Part shown: in pieces, positions 43,824-55,866 of the stretch
Layout of the letters: each line of letters begins with the position of its first letter
How positions within the stretch are numbered: the stretch's first letter is position 1
From: Cystobacter ferrugineus
GTDB lineage: Bacteria > Myxococcota > Myxococcia > Myxococcales > Myxococcaceae
Direction: 5' to 3'
Assembly (NCBI RefSeq): GCF_001887355.1
Contig: NZ_MPIN01000007.1
Coordinates: 332,888-396,887, forward strand
DNA length: 64,000 nt
Notes under the pieces: generated by a model
Told to the model about the DNA's origin: nothing
Databases searched by the model: none
Seen by the model: the letters and a program-made list of their open reading frames with translations, nothing else
Translations under genes and position numbers: made by a program

Positions 43824-44663
43824 TCACGGCCGGGGCCATCCCAAGAGCACGGCTCCGAGCATCACCAGTCCCGCACCGGCGATCCTCCGCCGATCCATCC
43901 GCTCGTTCTGGAGCGCGCCGAGCACCAGCGCGAACACGATGGACGTGTTGCGCAGGGTGAGCACGGCCCCCGTTCCACTGTTGCTGAGCGCGAGGAGCAA
44001 CAGCGAGAACGACAGGGTGCACAGGACTCCCGCCGTCACGAGCAGCAAGGGCCGGGTCCTGATCTTCCGGAGCAGCGCGCCCCAGTCCGTCTCCTCCCGG
44101 CGGCGCATGAGGATGAGCAGGGGGAGGGCCACGCCGAGCGACAAGGTGAACAGGGCCGGAGGCTGCGCGCCCTCTCCCAGGGCGCGTTTGTAGCTGAGGT
44201 TGTACCCGGCGATGCACGCGGCGCTCGCGAGGGCCCAGAGCACGCCCTCCTTCTCCCTGCCTCGAGGCAGCACGAGGTTCATCCCCGCCATGCCCACGGC
44301 CACCAGGGCCGCGCCAGCCATGGCCGCGAGCGTGAGCTGCTCGTCCAACCACAGCACGGACACGGGCCACACGAGCAACACCGCTCCGCCACGGGACACC
44401 GTGTACGCCAGCCCCAAGGGGGCACGGCTCAGCGCCTTGGCGAGTGTCACCAGGTATCCGCTCTCCAGCACGCCAGCCATGAGGCTCCAGAACAAGGCTT
44501 CGGACGTGGGAAAGGCCGCGCCCCGGAGTCCGAGCGCCCAGAGCCCTCCGCACGCCACGGTGACGGTGATGACGCCCACCACGGCGGATTCCGGATCCTC
44601 GTGCCGCTTGAGGAGCGCGTTCCACGACGCGTGGAAGAAGGCGGACGACAGGACCAACATCAT
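43824..44663 (-). CDS. EamA/DMT-superfamily transporter
   Basis: A 279-residue protein with about ten membrane helices in two repeats, each an EamA domain; the N-terminal F-F-H-A-S-W-N-A-L-L-K-R motif and a late A-L-V-L-G-A-L-Q-N-E-R segment match drug/metabolite exporters. The start is set at 44663 (MMLVLSSAFF), where the first helix begins; residues encoded further upstream are atypical. Substrate unknown. It is divergent from the next lipoprotein gene. Confidence 0.82.
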   Translation of the reverse strand: MMLVLSSAFFHASWNALLKRHEDPESAVVGVITVTVACGGLWALGLRGAAFPTSEALFWSLMAGVLESGYLVTLAKALSRAPLGLAYTVSRGGAVLLVWPVSVLWLDEQLTLAAMAGAALVAVGMAGMNLVLPRGREKEGVLWALASAACIAGYNLSYKRALGEGAQPPALFTLSLGVALPLLILMRRREETDWGALLRKIRTRPLLLVTAGVLCTLSFSLLLLALSNSGTGAVLTLRNTSIVFALVLGALQNERMDRRRIAGAGLVMLGAVLLGWPRP

Positions 44664-44766
44664 GGCGACGGGACTCAATGGTGCTCCAAGGGACGCACGC
44701 GGCTCCGCCCGGAGGGCGCATGGCGCGGCTCCGCGTGCTCCCATGTTGGTCTACAACGCGTGCACC

Positions 44767-45444
44767 ATGAACCGCACCCTCTTGCTGTCTGCCTGTGCCC
44801 TCACCATGAGTATCGCGTGCACGGACTCGCGCCGTTCCCCCCCGCCGCCCGAGCATCGGGACCCGCCTCCCAGTGCCGGGAAGACCGACGCGGCGCCCAC
44901 GGATGCCGGAGCCGGTGATGCGGGAGAGCCAGACGCGGGGCTCGCGGACGCGGGGTCTCCCGTGCCCACCCAGGACGGAGGCACCGCCTGCTCGGCCCAG
45001 GGACTGAGCCCCACGCGCTCTCTCGCGGACCCACCCCTGCCTCCGGCGGTGGACTCCATGCGCCGCCGCATCGTCGCCGCGGCGGTGGCGTGTGACTACG
45101 CGGCGCTCGCCGCGCTCGGGGACGAGCAGGGCAAGAGCCTGCGCTTCTCCTTCGGTCCCGATGAGGACCTGGCCCTCTTCTGGCGCAAGGCGGAGCAGGA
45201 GCAGGGCCAGCCGGTGCTCGCCCGGTTGGTGAAGATCCTGAACCTGCCCTACACGAAGCAGGGTGAGCTCTACGTCTGGCCCACGGCGTTCCGCGACAAC
45301 GCCACCGCCCAGGACTTCGATGCCCTCGAGGGGATCCTCCCGGACGCGCAGCTCCAGGCGATGAAGCGCGAGCGCAGCTATTACGGACTGCGCGTCGGCA
45401 TCTCCGGCAACGGGGACTGGCAGATGGCCGTCAGTGGGGACTGA
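44767..45444 (+). CDS. lipoprotein of unknown function with Asp/Ala/Gly linker
   Basis: A 225-residue lipoprotein starting MNRTLLLSACALTMSIAC. A D-A-G-A-G-D-A-G-E-P-D-A-G type linker (about 40-75) is typical of myxobacterial surface lipoproteins. The folded part (about 90-225) contains repeated R-x-x-I and L-Y-V-W-P segments, with S-G-D at the C-terminus; I do not recognise the family. Its last 14 bases overlap the 3' end of the convergent gene 45431-46207. Confidence 0.7.
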   Translation: MNRTLLLSACALTMSIACTDSRRSPPPPEHRDPPPSAGKTDAAPTDAGAGDAGEPDAGLADAGSPVPTQDGGTACSAQGLSPTRSLADPPLPPAVDSMRRRIVAAAVACDYAALAALGDEQGKSLRFSFGPDEDLALFWRKAEQEQGQPVLARLVKILNLPYTKQGELYVWPTAFRDNATAQDFDALEGILPDAQLQAMKRERSYYGLRVGISGNGDWQMAVSGD

Positions 45445-46207
45445 CCATCGCGTCGTACTTCGCCTTGATCTCCCCCTGGAGCACGTAGCCAGAGCCCCAG
45501 TTGTACTCGCCCCGGTAGCGGGCGAAGACCGCCGACACGAGCGAGGAGCCACCCACCGTGTCCTTTCCACATTGCCAGGCATACGCGCCCACCCAGGGCG
45601 TGTACGTGTAGAGCGCGGCGGTGGCCTTGGTGGCGGGGGTCACCGTGCAGGGGTCCAGCGTCTGTTTGGTGACACCGACCTTCCACCCGCTGACCGTGGG
45701 CCTGCCCGCGTCCAGATCCTTCAGGTAGTTGCGGATCTTCGCGGCGCCGCACTCCACCTGGTTGCCAAAGCCCGCGTAGCTCGTGTTGCAGCCACCGCTG
45801 TCCGGACAGCCGCAGCCGGTGGCCTTGCTCAGGTTGTTCGAGGTTCCGCTCTGGATGAGGCCGGATTCGATCTGGATCCGCGCCAGCATGTAGAGCGGGC
45901 TGATGCCATGCGCCCGGGAGCGAGCGACGATGAGGGTGGCGGCCGTCTGGTTGCTCCACGCGGGATCCCTGTACCCGGCCAGGTAGGAGCCCTTCTGCTG
46001 GAGGAACTGCTGCACCTGCGCGGCGGTGATCGTGCTTCCACCCGTCAGGTCGGCATCCTCCATCAGCCGATGCATGTCGTAGGTCGCGGCCAGATCGAGC
46101 AGGACCTCGCCGGTCAGCTCATCCACGGGACGCGGTTCATCGTCGGGACCACCACAACCGAAGGCGGTCAGGGTGCACAGCAGCATCAAACGGTGGGACA
46201 GGCGCAT
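45431..46207 (-). CDS. secreted lipoprotein with lysozyme/transglycosylase-like fold
   Basis: A 258-residue exported protein. The start at 46207 (MRLSHRLMLLCTLTAFGC) gives a lipoprotein signal ending at Cys18, and residues upstream of it are not signal-like. The segment LYMLARIQIESGLIQ has the conserved glutamate context of SLT/glucosaminidase-type muramidases, and several Cys residues (CGCPDSGGC) suggest disulfides. It may hydrolyse peptidoglycan of prey or self; the assignment is tentative. Its stop overlaps the end of the plus-strand lipoprotein gene by 14 bases. Confidence 0.65.
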   Translation of the reverse strand: MRLSHRLMLLCTLTAFGCGGPDDEPRPVDELTGEVLLDLAATYDMHRLMEDADLTGGSTITAAQVQQFLQQKGSYLAGYRDPAWSNQTAATLIVARSRAHGISPLYMLARIQIESGLIQSGTSNNLSKATGCGCPDSGGCNTSYAGFGNQVECGAAKIRNYLKDLDAGRPTVSGWKVGVTKQTLDPCTVTPATKATAALYTYTPWVGAYAWQCGKDTVGGSSLVSAVFARYRGEYNWGSGYVLQGEIKAKYDAMVSPH

Positions 46208-46316
46208 GCGTCTTCTCGGGGTAAGGGCCCATCGAGCAGAGCCCACCCAGGAGAGGCGCCGGGCCGGACCGCGTCCCAGGAATCGACACGAGGAGCCCCC
46301 AGAAGGGGGCAAGTGC

Positions 46317-47120
46317 TCACTCCAAGGAGGAGAGGGCGGAGGGGGAACGCCCCTCCTGTCCGCGCTCGGCGATGGCCTGGGGCACGCCGCCTGGTCCGCC
46401 GATCTCCCGGTGGAGCTGGATGACGGTGCCGCGTACCTGACGCAGCAGGGCGTCGCGGTCCGCCTTGCCGAGCCCCTTCGTCTCGATGGGCTGCCCCACC
46501 TTCACGCGGATGTCGTGTTTGCGCAGCCAGATGCCGCCCCGGGGAAGCACTTGCAGGGCGCCCTCGATGGCCACGGGGACGATGGGCACCTGGGCCTCGA
46601 TGGCGAGCACGAAGGGGCCCTTCTTGAAGGGGAGGATGAGCCCGTCACGCGAGCGGGTGCCCTCGGGGAAGGCCAGGATGGACTTGCCCGCGCGGATGCG
46701 CTCGCCGGCGAGCGCCAGGCTCCTCACGGCCTCGCGGTGGTGGGAGCGGTTGATGAAGATCATCCCCGTCAGTGCCATGTACCAACCGAGGAGGGGCACG
46801 TACTTGAGGACGTGCTTGGCGATGAAGCGGAGGTTCACCGGCAGCGCCGCGAACGCGCAGGGGATGTCCATCGCCGACTGATGGTTCATGATGAAGATGT
46901 GGGGTTTGCTCCAGTCGATGTCGGGCAGCGGCTCCACGAGCATTCGCGAGCCGGTGATGCGCCAGTGCATCGGGGCCCAGAAGCGCCGCGCCATCATCAG
47001 CGGCACATTGCCGTCGAGGGTCAGGATCGCCCCCACTCCAGCCAGGGTGATCCAGAAGGCCCCCCACACCAACAGGAAGAGGGCCTGGAGCACGTTGAGC
47101 AGAGGGTAGAGGAGCTTCAT
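46317..47120 (-). CDS. 1-acyl-sn-glycerol-3-phosphate acyltransferase (PlsC family)
   Basis: A 267-residue membrane-associated acyltransferase that makes phosphatidic acid from lysophosphatidate. An N-terminal helix (about 5-40) is followed by the catalytic M-N-H-Q-S-A-M-D (HX4D) and the substrate-binding F-P-E-G-T-R-S-R-D-G, then V-P-V-A-I-E-G. The ATG at 47120 is the only start preceding the membrane helix. A C-terminal extension of about 30 residues is variable. Monocistronic. Confidence 0.9.
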   Translation of the reverse strand: MKLLYPLLNVLQALFLLVWGAFWITLAGVGAILTLDGNVPLMMARRFWAPMHWRITGSRMLVEPLPDIDWSKPHIFIMNHQSAMDIPCAFAALPVNLRFIAKHVLKYVPLLGWYMALTGMIFINRSHHREAVRSLALAGERIRAGKSILAFPEGTRSRDGLILPFKKGPFVLAIEAQVPIVPVAIEGALQVLPRGGIWLRKHDIRVKVGQPIETKGLGKADRDALLRQVRGTVIQLHREIGGPGGVPQAIAERGQEGRSPSALSSLE

Positions 47121-47242
47121 GGGCGGACATCTCCCGGTGAGGCGGAGCCTTTCCGGGAATGGCCCTCTATCACGCTCCAGGGACGGCGGGAGGGGGGGGC
47201 GCCCCCCTGTGCCAGGGGCCTCTCTCCAGCCGCCGTGTGGGC

Positions 47243-49517
<2,275 letters not shown>

Positions 49518-49525
<8 letters not shown>

Positions 49526-49979
49526 GGGGAAGACCCGCCGCCTTCTTGATGGCGCAGCGAATGCGCGTGTAGGTGCCACAGCGGCACAGGTTGCCGCTCA
49601 TCGATTGATCAATCTCGTTGTCCGTGGGCTTGGGCTTCTTCGCGAGCAGGGCCGCCGCGGTCATGATCTGCCCGGACTGGCAGAAGCCGCACTGGGGCAC
49701 GGCGAGCTCCACCCACGCCTTCTGCAGGGGGTGCGAGCCATCGGCGGACAGGCCCTCGATGGTGGTGACGTGGCGTCCCGCGGCGCGGCTCACCGGGGTG
49801 ACGCACGCGCGCACGGCCTCGCCGTCCAGGTGCACGACGCACGAGCCGCACAGCGCCTGTCCACAGCCGTACTTGGTGCCCGTCAGTCCGAGCACGTCCC
49901 GCAGGGCCCAGAGCAGCGGCATCTCCGGGTCGACCTCGAGCTCGCGCTCGGTTCCGTTCAACTTCAGGTGGATGCTCAT
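49518..49979 (-). CDS. 2Fe-2S small subunit, isoquinoline-1-oxidoreductase (IorA) type
   Basis: A 153-residue protein with the two [2Fe-2S] clusters of molybdenum hydroxylases: plant-ferredoxin type [13 protein letters not shown], and the helical C-G-F-C-Q-S-G ... C-R-C-G-T-Y. It passes electrons from the Mo subunit (47243-49525) and starts at MSIHLKLNG. There is no signal peptide, so it is probably exported as a complex with the Tat-bearing partner. Overlaps the cytochrome-type lipoprotein gene by four bases (ATGA). Confidence 0.93.
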
Positions 49980-50647
49980 GGCCGTGCCTCCTCGTCCGGA
50001 CACTCGGCGCCGTCCTTCGCCCACGCGGCGATCAGCGCCCCGAATTGTTCTTGCGTCCCGGGGGCGGGAACCCGATCCCCCCCCGGTTTCCACCCCCACC
50101 CGACGAGCTCATCGTGCGCGGAGTGCTCGATGATCTCCTCCAGGCTCTTGTTGCCGTTGCGCTGGCGATCCTTGAGCTGCTCGCACAGCGCGCGGGGCGT
50201 GACTCCCACCCACGCCATCGAGCGCGGCGCGAGGTGCCACTTGGGGGCACCCGGCACCCGCGCGTGCGCGAGGTTCTTGTCCTGATGGCAGGACGTGCAC
50301 TCGAGGCCAGGTACTCCCTGGTCCTTGGCACCGCGGAAGACGGGCGGATCATGCGCGAGCCCGTGCTCGCCCTGGGTGGGCGTGTCTCCGGCGGGGTGGC
50401 AGTTGGTGCAGCGCGGATGGAGCATCACGCGGCTGGCTTCCAGGAAGAGGGCCCGCGAGCGCTCCGGGCGGGAGGTGATGCGCGCGAACATGTCCGGCGT
50501 GCGCAACTGCTGGGCCGTCACGGGGGGGAGCTGCGTGGCGGGGCTCGCGTTCACGCCGCTACGGCCTGAACTACACGCCAGCGCGAGCACGGTGCACAGG
50601 GCTCCCGCTCCCAGGGAAGCGGTGAGGATGCCCGGGCGATGCATCAT
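49976..50647 (-). CDS. di-haem c-type lipoprotein linked to the Ior-type oxidoreductase
   Basis: A 223-residue protein with lipoprotein signal [18 protein letters not shown] (lipobox L-A-C near residue 25). Two C-x-x-C-H haem-binding motifs are present (C-T-N-C-H and C-T-S-C-H, about residues 80 and 117), and a C-terminal [17 protein letters not shown] follows. The four-base overlap with the Fe-S subunit shows it belongs to the complex; it likely delivers electrons from the hydroxylase to the respiratory chain. Confidence 0.82.
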   Translation of the reverse strand: MMHRPGILTASLGAGALCTVLALACSSGRSGVNASPATQLPPVTAQQLRTPDMFARITSRPERSRALFLEASRVMLHPRCTNCHPAGDTPTQGEHGLAHDPPVFRGAKDQGVPGLECTSCHQDKNLAHARVPGAPKWHLAPRSMAWVGVTPRALCEQLKDRQRNGNKSLEEIIEHSAHDELVGWGWKPGGDRVPAPGTQEQFGALIAAWAKDGAECPDEEARP

Positions 50648-50794
50648 GGAGACCTCCAGGCGGGGATGGGGGATGGCCCCGAGCCAGAGCGGGGCATTGT
50701 GCGCCTGGAGCTGTTTCTCCCCAAACCAGATGTAGTTAATGGGGTATGTAGGGATACTTCACAATGCCCGCGGCTCAGCCGCTCGGAGGGGGCT

Positions 50795-51198
50795 TCAGGC
50801 CACCGGTTTCACGGTGGCGAGCATGCGCCGCACCTCGCGCAGCAGGGCGTCGGGCAGGCACGGCTTGGTGACGTACGAGTCACAGCCCGCGTCCTGGGCC
50901 TCGCGCGAGTGCCCATCCAGCGCGTGCCCGGTGAGCGCCACCACGGGGATGGCCTTGGTGCGCTCGTCGCCCTTGAGCCGGCGCGTGGCCTCCCAGCCAT
51001 CCATCACCGGCAGGGACAGGTCCATGAGGATGACGGCGGGCAGGAACTCCATGGCCTTCTCCACCGCCTCCAGCCCGTTGCGCGCCTCGATGACGCGGTA
51101 GCCGGAGAACTCCAGGTACTCGGCGTACATCTCCCGGGCGTCCTGGTAGTCATCCACGATGAGGATGAGGGGTGCGGATTCGTTTCCCATGTCCTGGC

Positions 51199-51202
<4 letters not shown>
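50795..51202 (-). CDS. single-domain response regulator (receiver only)
   Basis: A 135-residue CheY-like receiver with no output domain. The phospho-acceptor Asp is D61 in I-L-M-D-L-S-L-P; acidic pair D-D near residue 17-18, T in A-L-T-G-H and K in V-T-K-P complete the active site. Its start overlaps the upstream histidine kinase stop by four bases, so the kinase is its probable phosphodonor; it likely controls behaviour or relays phosphate. Confidence 0.92.
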
Positions 51203-52512
<1,310 letters not shown>

Positions 52513-52734
52513 GACGTAGCGCTCCGGTATCCGTGGGGTTCAGAGGTCTCGGGTGCGGATCATGGAGTCGAATGACTCCATGGTAGTGTGTCCCCTCCGC
52601 GCCCCGGCCAACGCCCGCCAGGCTCGGTTGTTGGGTCTTATACAAAAAAAGGCTTCAATGGAGGACAGGCAGGCAGGCGTGCCCGGCCGCTCGTCCCCCC
52701 TGCCAGCCCTCGGCCGAGTCCCTAACCTTGGAAG

Positions 52735-54243
52735 ATGGTCGATGAGCGCGAGCATCAATCCTTGTGGACGGTGTCGGCCCCGGCGCGGCGCTACCCCTCG
52801 CTGCCGGGGGATCTCGAGGTCGACGTGGTGGTGGTGGGGGGAGGCATCGCGGGGCTCACCACGGCCTGGCTGCTCAAGCAGGAGGGCAAGCGGGTCGCGG
52901 TGGTGGAGATGCACCGCATCCTGACGGGACAGACGGGGCAGACGACGGCGCACCTCACGGAGCTGCTGGATGTCTCCTATGCCACGCTGGCGTCGGACTT
53001 CGGGGAGAAGGGAGCGCGGCTGGCGGCCGAGTCCGTGCGCGCCTCCATCGAGAAGATCTCCAGCCTGGTGGAGCGGCTGGGCATCGCGTGTGATTTCCAG
53101 CGGCTGCCCGGCTACCGCTACGCGGAAACGGATGACGAGGCGCAGCAGCTCGAGCGCGAGGCCACCGCGGCTCGGCAGGCGGGGTTGATGTGCTCGCTGA
53201 CCCAGGACGTGCCGCTGCCCTATCCAGTGAAGCTGGCGCTGCGGGTGGAGGATCAAGCGCAGTTGCACCCCCGTGCCTACCTCCAGGCGCTCGCGGAGCG
53301 GATCGTCGGGGAGGGCAGCCACGTCTTCGAGGAGACGCAGGTCACCGACATCCACGAGGGGGCGCCCTGCCGGGTGCAGACCACGCGCGGAGTGCTCCTC
53401 TGCCAGGAAGTGGTGGAGGCGACGACCACGCCCCTCAACCGCGTCCTGCTGCACACCAAGCTCATGCCCTACCGCTCCTATGCGCTGGCGGCGCGGCTCG
53501 AGGCTCCCCTGACGCCGGGGCTCTATTACGACAGCAAGGACCCCTACCATTACATCCGCACCCAGCGTCTGGACGGCGCGGACTACGTCATCGTCGGGGG
53601 CGAGGACCACAAGGTGGGCGCCGAGGAGGACACGGCCCGCCGCTACCTGGCCCTGGCGGAGTACGTGCGGCAGCGCTTCCCGGCGTCGCGGGTGGAGTAC
53701 CGCTGGTCGGGCCAGGTCATCGAGCCGGTGGACGGGCTCGCGTACATCGGCCGCAACAGCGGCTCGCGCCACGTGTGGGTGGCCACGGGCTTCTCGGGGA
53801 CGGGCATGACGTTCGGGACGCTGGCCGCGATGATCCTCTCGGATTTGATCCTCGGCCGGGACAACCGCTACGCCTCGCTCTATGACGCCACGCGGGTGAA
53901 GCCGGTGGCGGGGGCGCGGGACTTCGTCCACGAGAACGCGGAGGTGGCGTTCCACTTCGTGGCGGACCGGCTGGCGAGGCCGGACACGCACGACCTGTCC
54001 GACGTGCCGCCCGGCGAGGGCCGCATCGTGGAGGTGGAGGGCCGCAAGGTGGCCGTCTACCGGGAGGCCTCCGGCGGCGTCCACGCGCTCAGTCCGGTGT
54101 GCACCCACCTGGGCTGCCACGTGCACTGGAACAACGCCGAGCGCTCGTGGGACTGCCCGTGCCATGGCGGCCGCTACAGCCCCACGGGCGAGGTCCTCAA
54201 CGGCCCACCGGTGAAGGGGCTCGCGTCGAAGAAGATCCGCTGA
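52735..54243 (+). CDS. FAD-dependent oxidoreductase with C-terminal Rieske domain
   Basis: A 502-residue DAO/PuuB-like flavoprotein. V-V-V-V-G-G-G-I-A-G-L is the FAD loop (about residues 30-40), and A-T-G-F-S-G-T-G-M-T-F-G closes the fold. The last about 95 residues form a Rieske domain with C-T-H-L-G-C and C-P-C-H-G-G holding one [2Fe-2S]. Known family members are oxidoreductases with uncharacterised substrates. The AlkA-type gene starts 12 bases after its stop, so they are probably one transcription unit. Confidence 0.9.
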   Translation: MVDEREHQSLWTVSAPARRYPSLPGDLEVDVVVVGGGIAGLTTAWLLKQEGKRVAVVEMHRILTGQTGQTTAHLTELLDVSYATLASDFGEKGARLAAESVRASIEKISSLVERLGIACDFQRLPGYRYAETDDEAQQLEREATAARQAGLMCSLTQDVPLPYPVKLALRVEDQAQLHPRAYLQALAERIVGEGSHVFEETQVTDIHEGAPCRVQTTRGVLLCQEVVEATTTPLNRVLLHTKLMPYRSYALAARLEAPLTPGLYYDSKDPYHYIRTQRLDGADYVIVGGEDHKVGAEEDTARRYLALAEYVRQRFPASRVEYRWSGQVIEPVDGLAYIGRNSGSRHVWVATGFSGTGMTFGTLAAMILSDLILGRDNRYASLYDATRVKPVAGARDFVHENAEVAFHFVADRLARPDTHDLSDVPPGEGRIVEVEGRKVAVYREASGGVHALSPVCTHLGCHVHWNNAERSWDCPCHGGRYSPTGEVLNGPPVKGLASKKIR

Positions 54244-54255
54244 GACGATGGGGCC

Positions 54256-54954
54256 ATGCCCGCCTCTTCCCGCGCCGCTCCCGCGAGCGACTCCGTGCCC
54301 TCGCCCGACAGCCTCCTGCCCGAGGGCTTCACACCCGCCGCCCGCGGCGCCCTGGCCAGGGCGGATCCCCTCCTCGGCGCGTTGATGAAGCAGGTGGGGC
54401 CGTTGCGGCTGGAGGTGGAGGCCCTGCGCAACCCCTTCGTGGCGCTGGCGCGCTCCATCGCCTACCAGCAGCTCACGGGCAAGGCGGCGGCCACCATCTT
54501 CGCCCGGGTGTGCGAGCGCGTGGGCCAGGGCGCGCGCTTCACGCCGGAGGCGGTGCTGGCCGTGCCGGTGGAGGACTTGCGCGCGGCGGGACTGTCCGGG
54601 GCGAAGGCGGCGGCGATGAGGGACCTGGCGCTCAAGGCCCGGGAAGGGGAGGTGCCCACGCTGGCGAGGGCCCGGCGCATGAGCGATGCCGCGCTGGTGG
54701 AGCACCTGACGAAGGTGCGGGGCATCGGGCAGTGGACGGTGGAGATGATGCTCATCTTCCGGCTGGGCCGGCCGGACGTGCTGCCCGTGGATGACTACGG
54801 GGTGCGCAAGGGCTTCATGCTCACCTATGGGCTGGCGGAGATGCCCCGGGCCCGGGAGCTGCTGGCCCATGGGGAGCGCTGGAGGCCGTGGCGTTCGGTG
54901 GCGAGCTGGTACATGTGGCGGGCGCTCGAACTGCCGAAGACCCCGGCCCCCTGA
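54256..54954 (+). CDS. DNA-3-methyladenine glycosylase II family (AlkA-like, HhH-GPD)
   Basis: A 232-residue base-excision enzyme that removes alkylated bases from DNA. It has the helix-hairpin-helix V-R-G-I-G-Q-W-T-V-E and the catalytic Asp in L-P-V-D-D-Y-G-V. An N-terminal A-Y-Q-Q-L-T-G-K-A-A segment fits HhH-GPD glycosylases. Short (no N-terminal AlkA domain), like the MAG1/yeast-type group. It follows the FAD-Rieske gene by 12 bases. Confidence 0.9.
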   Translation: MPASSRAAPASDSVPSPDSLLPEGFTPAARGALARADPLLGALMKQVGPLRLEVEALRNPFVALARSIAYQQLTGKAAATIFARVCERVGQGARFTPEAVLAVPVEDLRAAGLSGAKAAAMRDLALKAREGEVPTLARARRMSDAALVEHLTKVRGIGQWTVEMMLIFRLGRPDVLPVDDYGVRKGFMLTYGLAEMPRARELLAHGERWRPWRSVASWYMWRALELPKTPAP

Positions 54955-54966
54955 TGCGCGCGGTGC

Positions 54967-55584
54967 CTAGCCCCGGCGGCGGCGCAGGCGCGTCAGCGTG
55001 GCCGCCGCGAGCGCGAAGGCGAGCATGGGCGAGCCGCCCGTGGCCGAGCAGCCCTTGCCCTCGTCCGTGTCCGGCTCGGGGGGGGGCGTCGTTCCATCGG
55101 AGACCGTCACGGTCTGGGTCGTGGCCACGGCGTAGTCCCCCGTGCTGTAGCTGTCCTTGTTAGCCGAGTTGCCCGCCGCGAAGATCTTGACGCTTCCGCT
55201 GGCGGGGGCGACCAGGGAGAAGTCGAAGCGGAGCTCGCCATTGGTGAAGGGCGTGCTCGCCTTGTGGGTGAGTTCACTGCCGATCTTCTTGCTCCCCTCG
55301 CCCGGCTGGAGGACCGCCGCCGCGTTGTTCACGGCGATGTTCATGCCGCCCACGTTCGCGGGGCCACCCTTGATGATGAGCGTGTACTGGCCCGTCGCGT
55401 TGGGCGCGAGCGTCGTGGGCCCGGAGATCTCGAGCACGGGGGCGGCGGCGCCGCCATTGTGGCAGGTGCTGCACGTCGCTCCATCCTTGCCCGATTGGCC
55501 GGTGATGCCCTCGCTGCTGGCGAGGGCCGACGTCGAGATCAAGCAAGCGGAGATCACACCCAGAGTACCGAGAGAAGCGCGCAT
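54967..55584 (-). CDS. MXAN_6652-like MYXO-CTERM-anchored protein with CxxCH motif
   Basis: A 205-residue exported protein: signal peptide MRASLGTLGVISACLISTSALA, then G-A-T-C-S-T-C-H-N-G-G, a haem-c-like CxxCH, then a reelin/cohesin-like beta-sandwich (about 50-160). The C-terminus is a MYXO-CTERM sorting signal: G-C-S-A plus a hydrophobic helix and R-L-R-R-R-R-G. Myxobacteria cleave such tails and attach the protein to the outer surface. The sequence matches what I recall as the MXAN_6652 family; function unknown. The gene is convergent with the alkA-like gene. Confidence 0.87.
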   Translation of the reverse strand: MRASLGTLGVISACLISTSALASSEGITGQSGKDGATCSTCHNGGAAAPVLEISGPTTLAPNATGQYTLIIKGGPANVGGMNIAVNNAAAVLQPGEGSKKIGSELTHKASTPFTNGELRFDFSLVAPASGSVKIFAAGNSANKDSYSTGDYAVATTQTVTVSDGTTPPPEPDTDEGKGCSATGGSPMLAFALAAATLTRLRRRRG

Positions 55585-55866
55585 TCAACCTCCAAGATGG
55601 GGGACTGTGCTGAAGGGGGCTTTCTTCGTAGCCCGGTTTGGGCCTCCGGGGGAGTGTCACGATTCAGTAGAGGAACGAATCTCCGGCGGGCCAGGCGCCG
55701 CTGGAGGTTGACGGGCGGGTGGGGAGCCGTTCCATACCGGTGGAGTGTCACTCGAAGAACGAGTGTTCCCACCGGACTCATACCAAGCGTCCGGTAGTGT
55801 TCCCGCGTGTGACCTGATGCGGATGGGCGGTGTGGCATCTGGTGCAGTGTCCCGGCGAGGAACACG

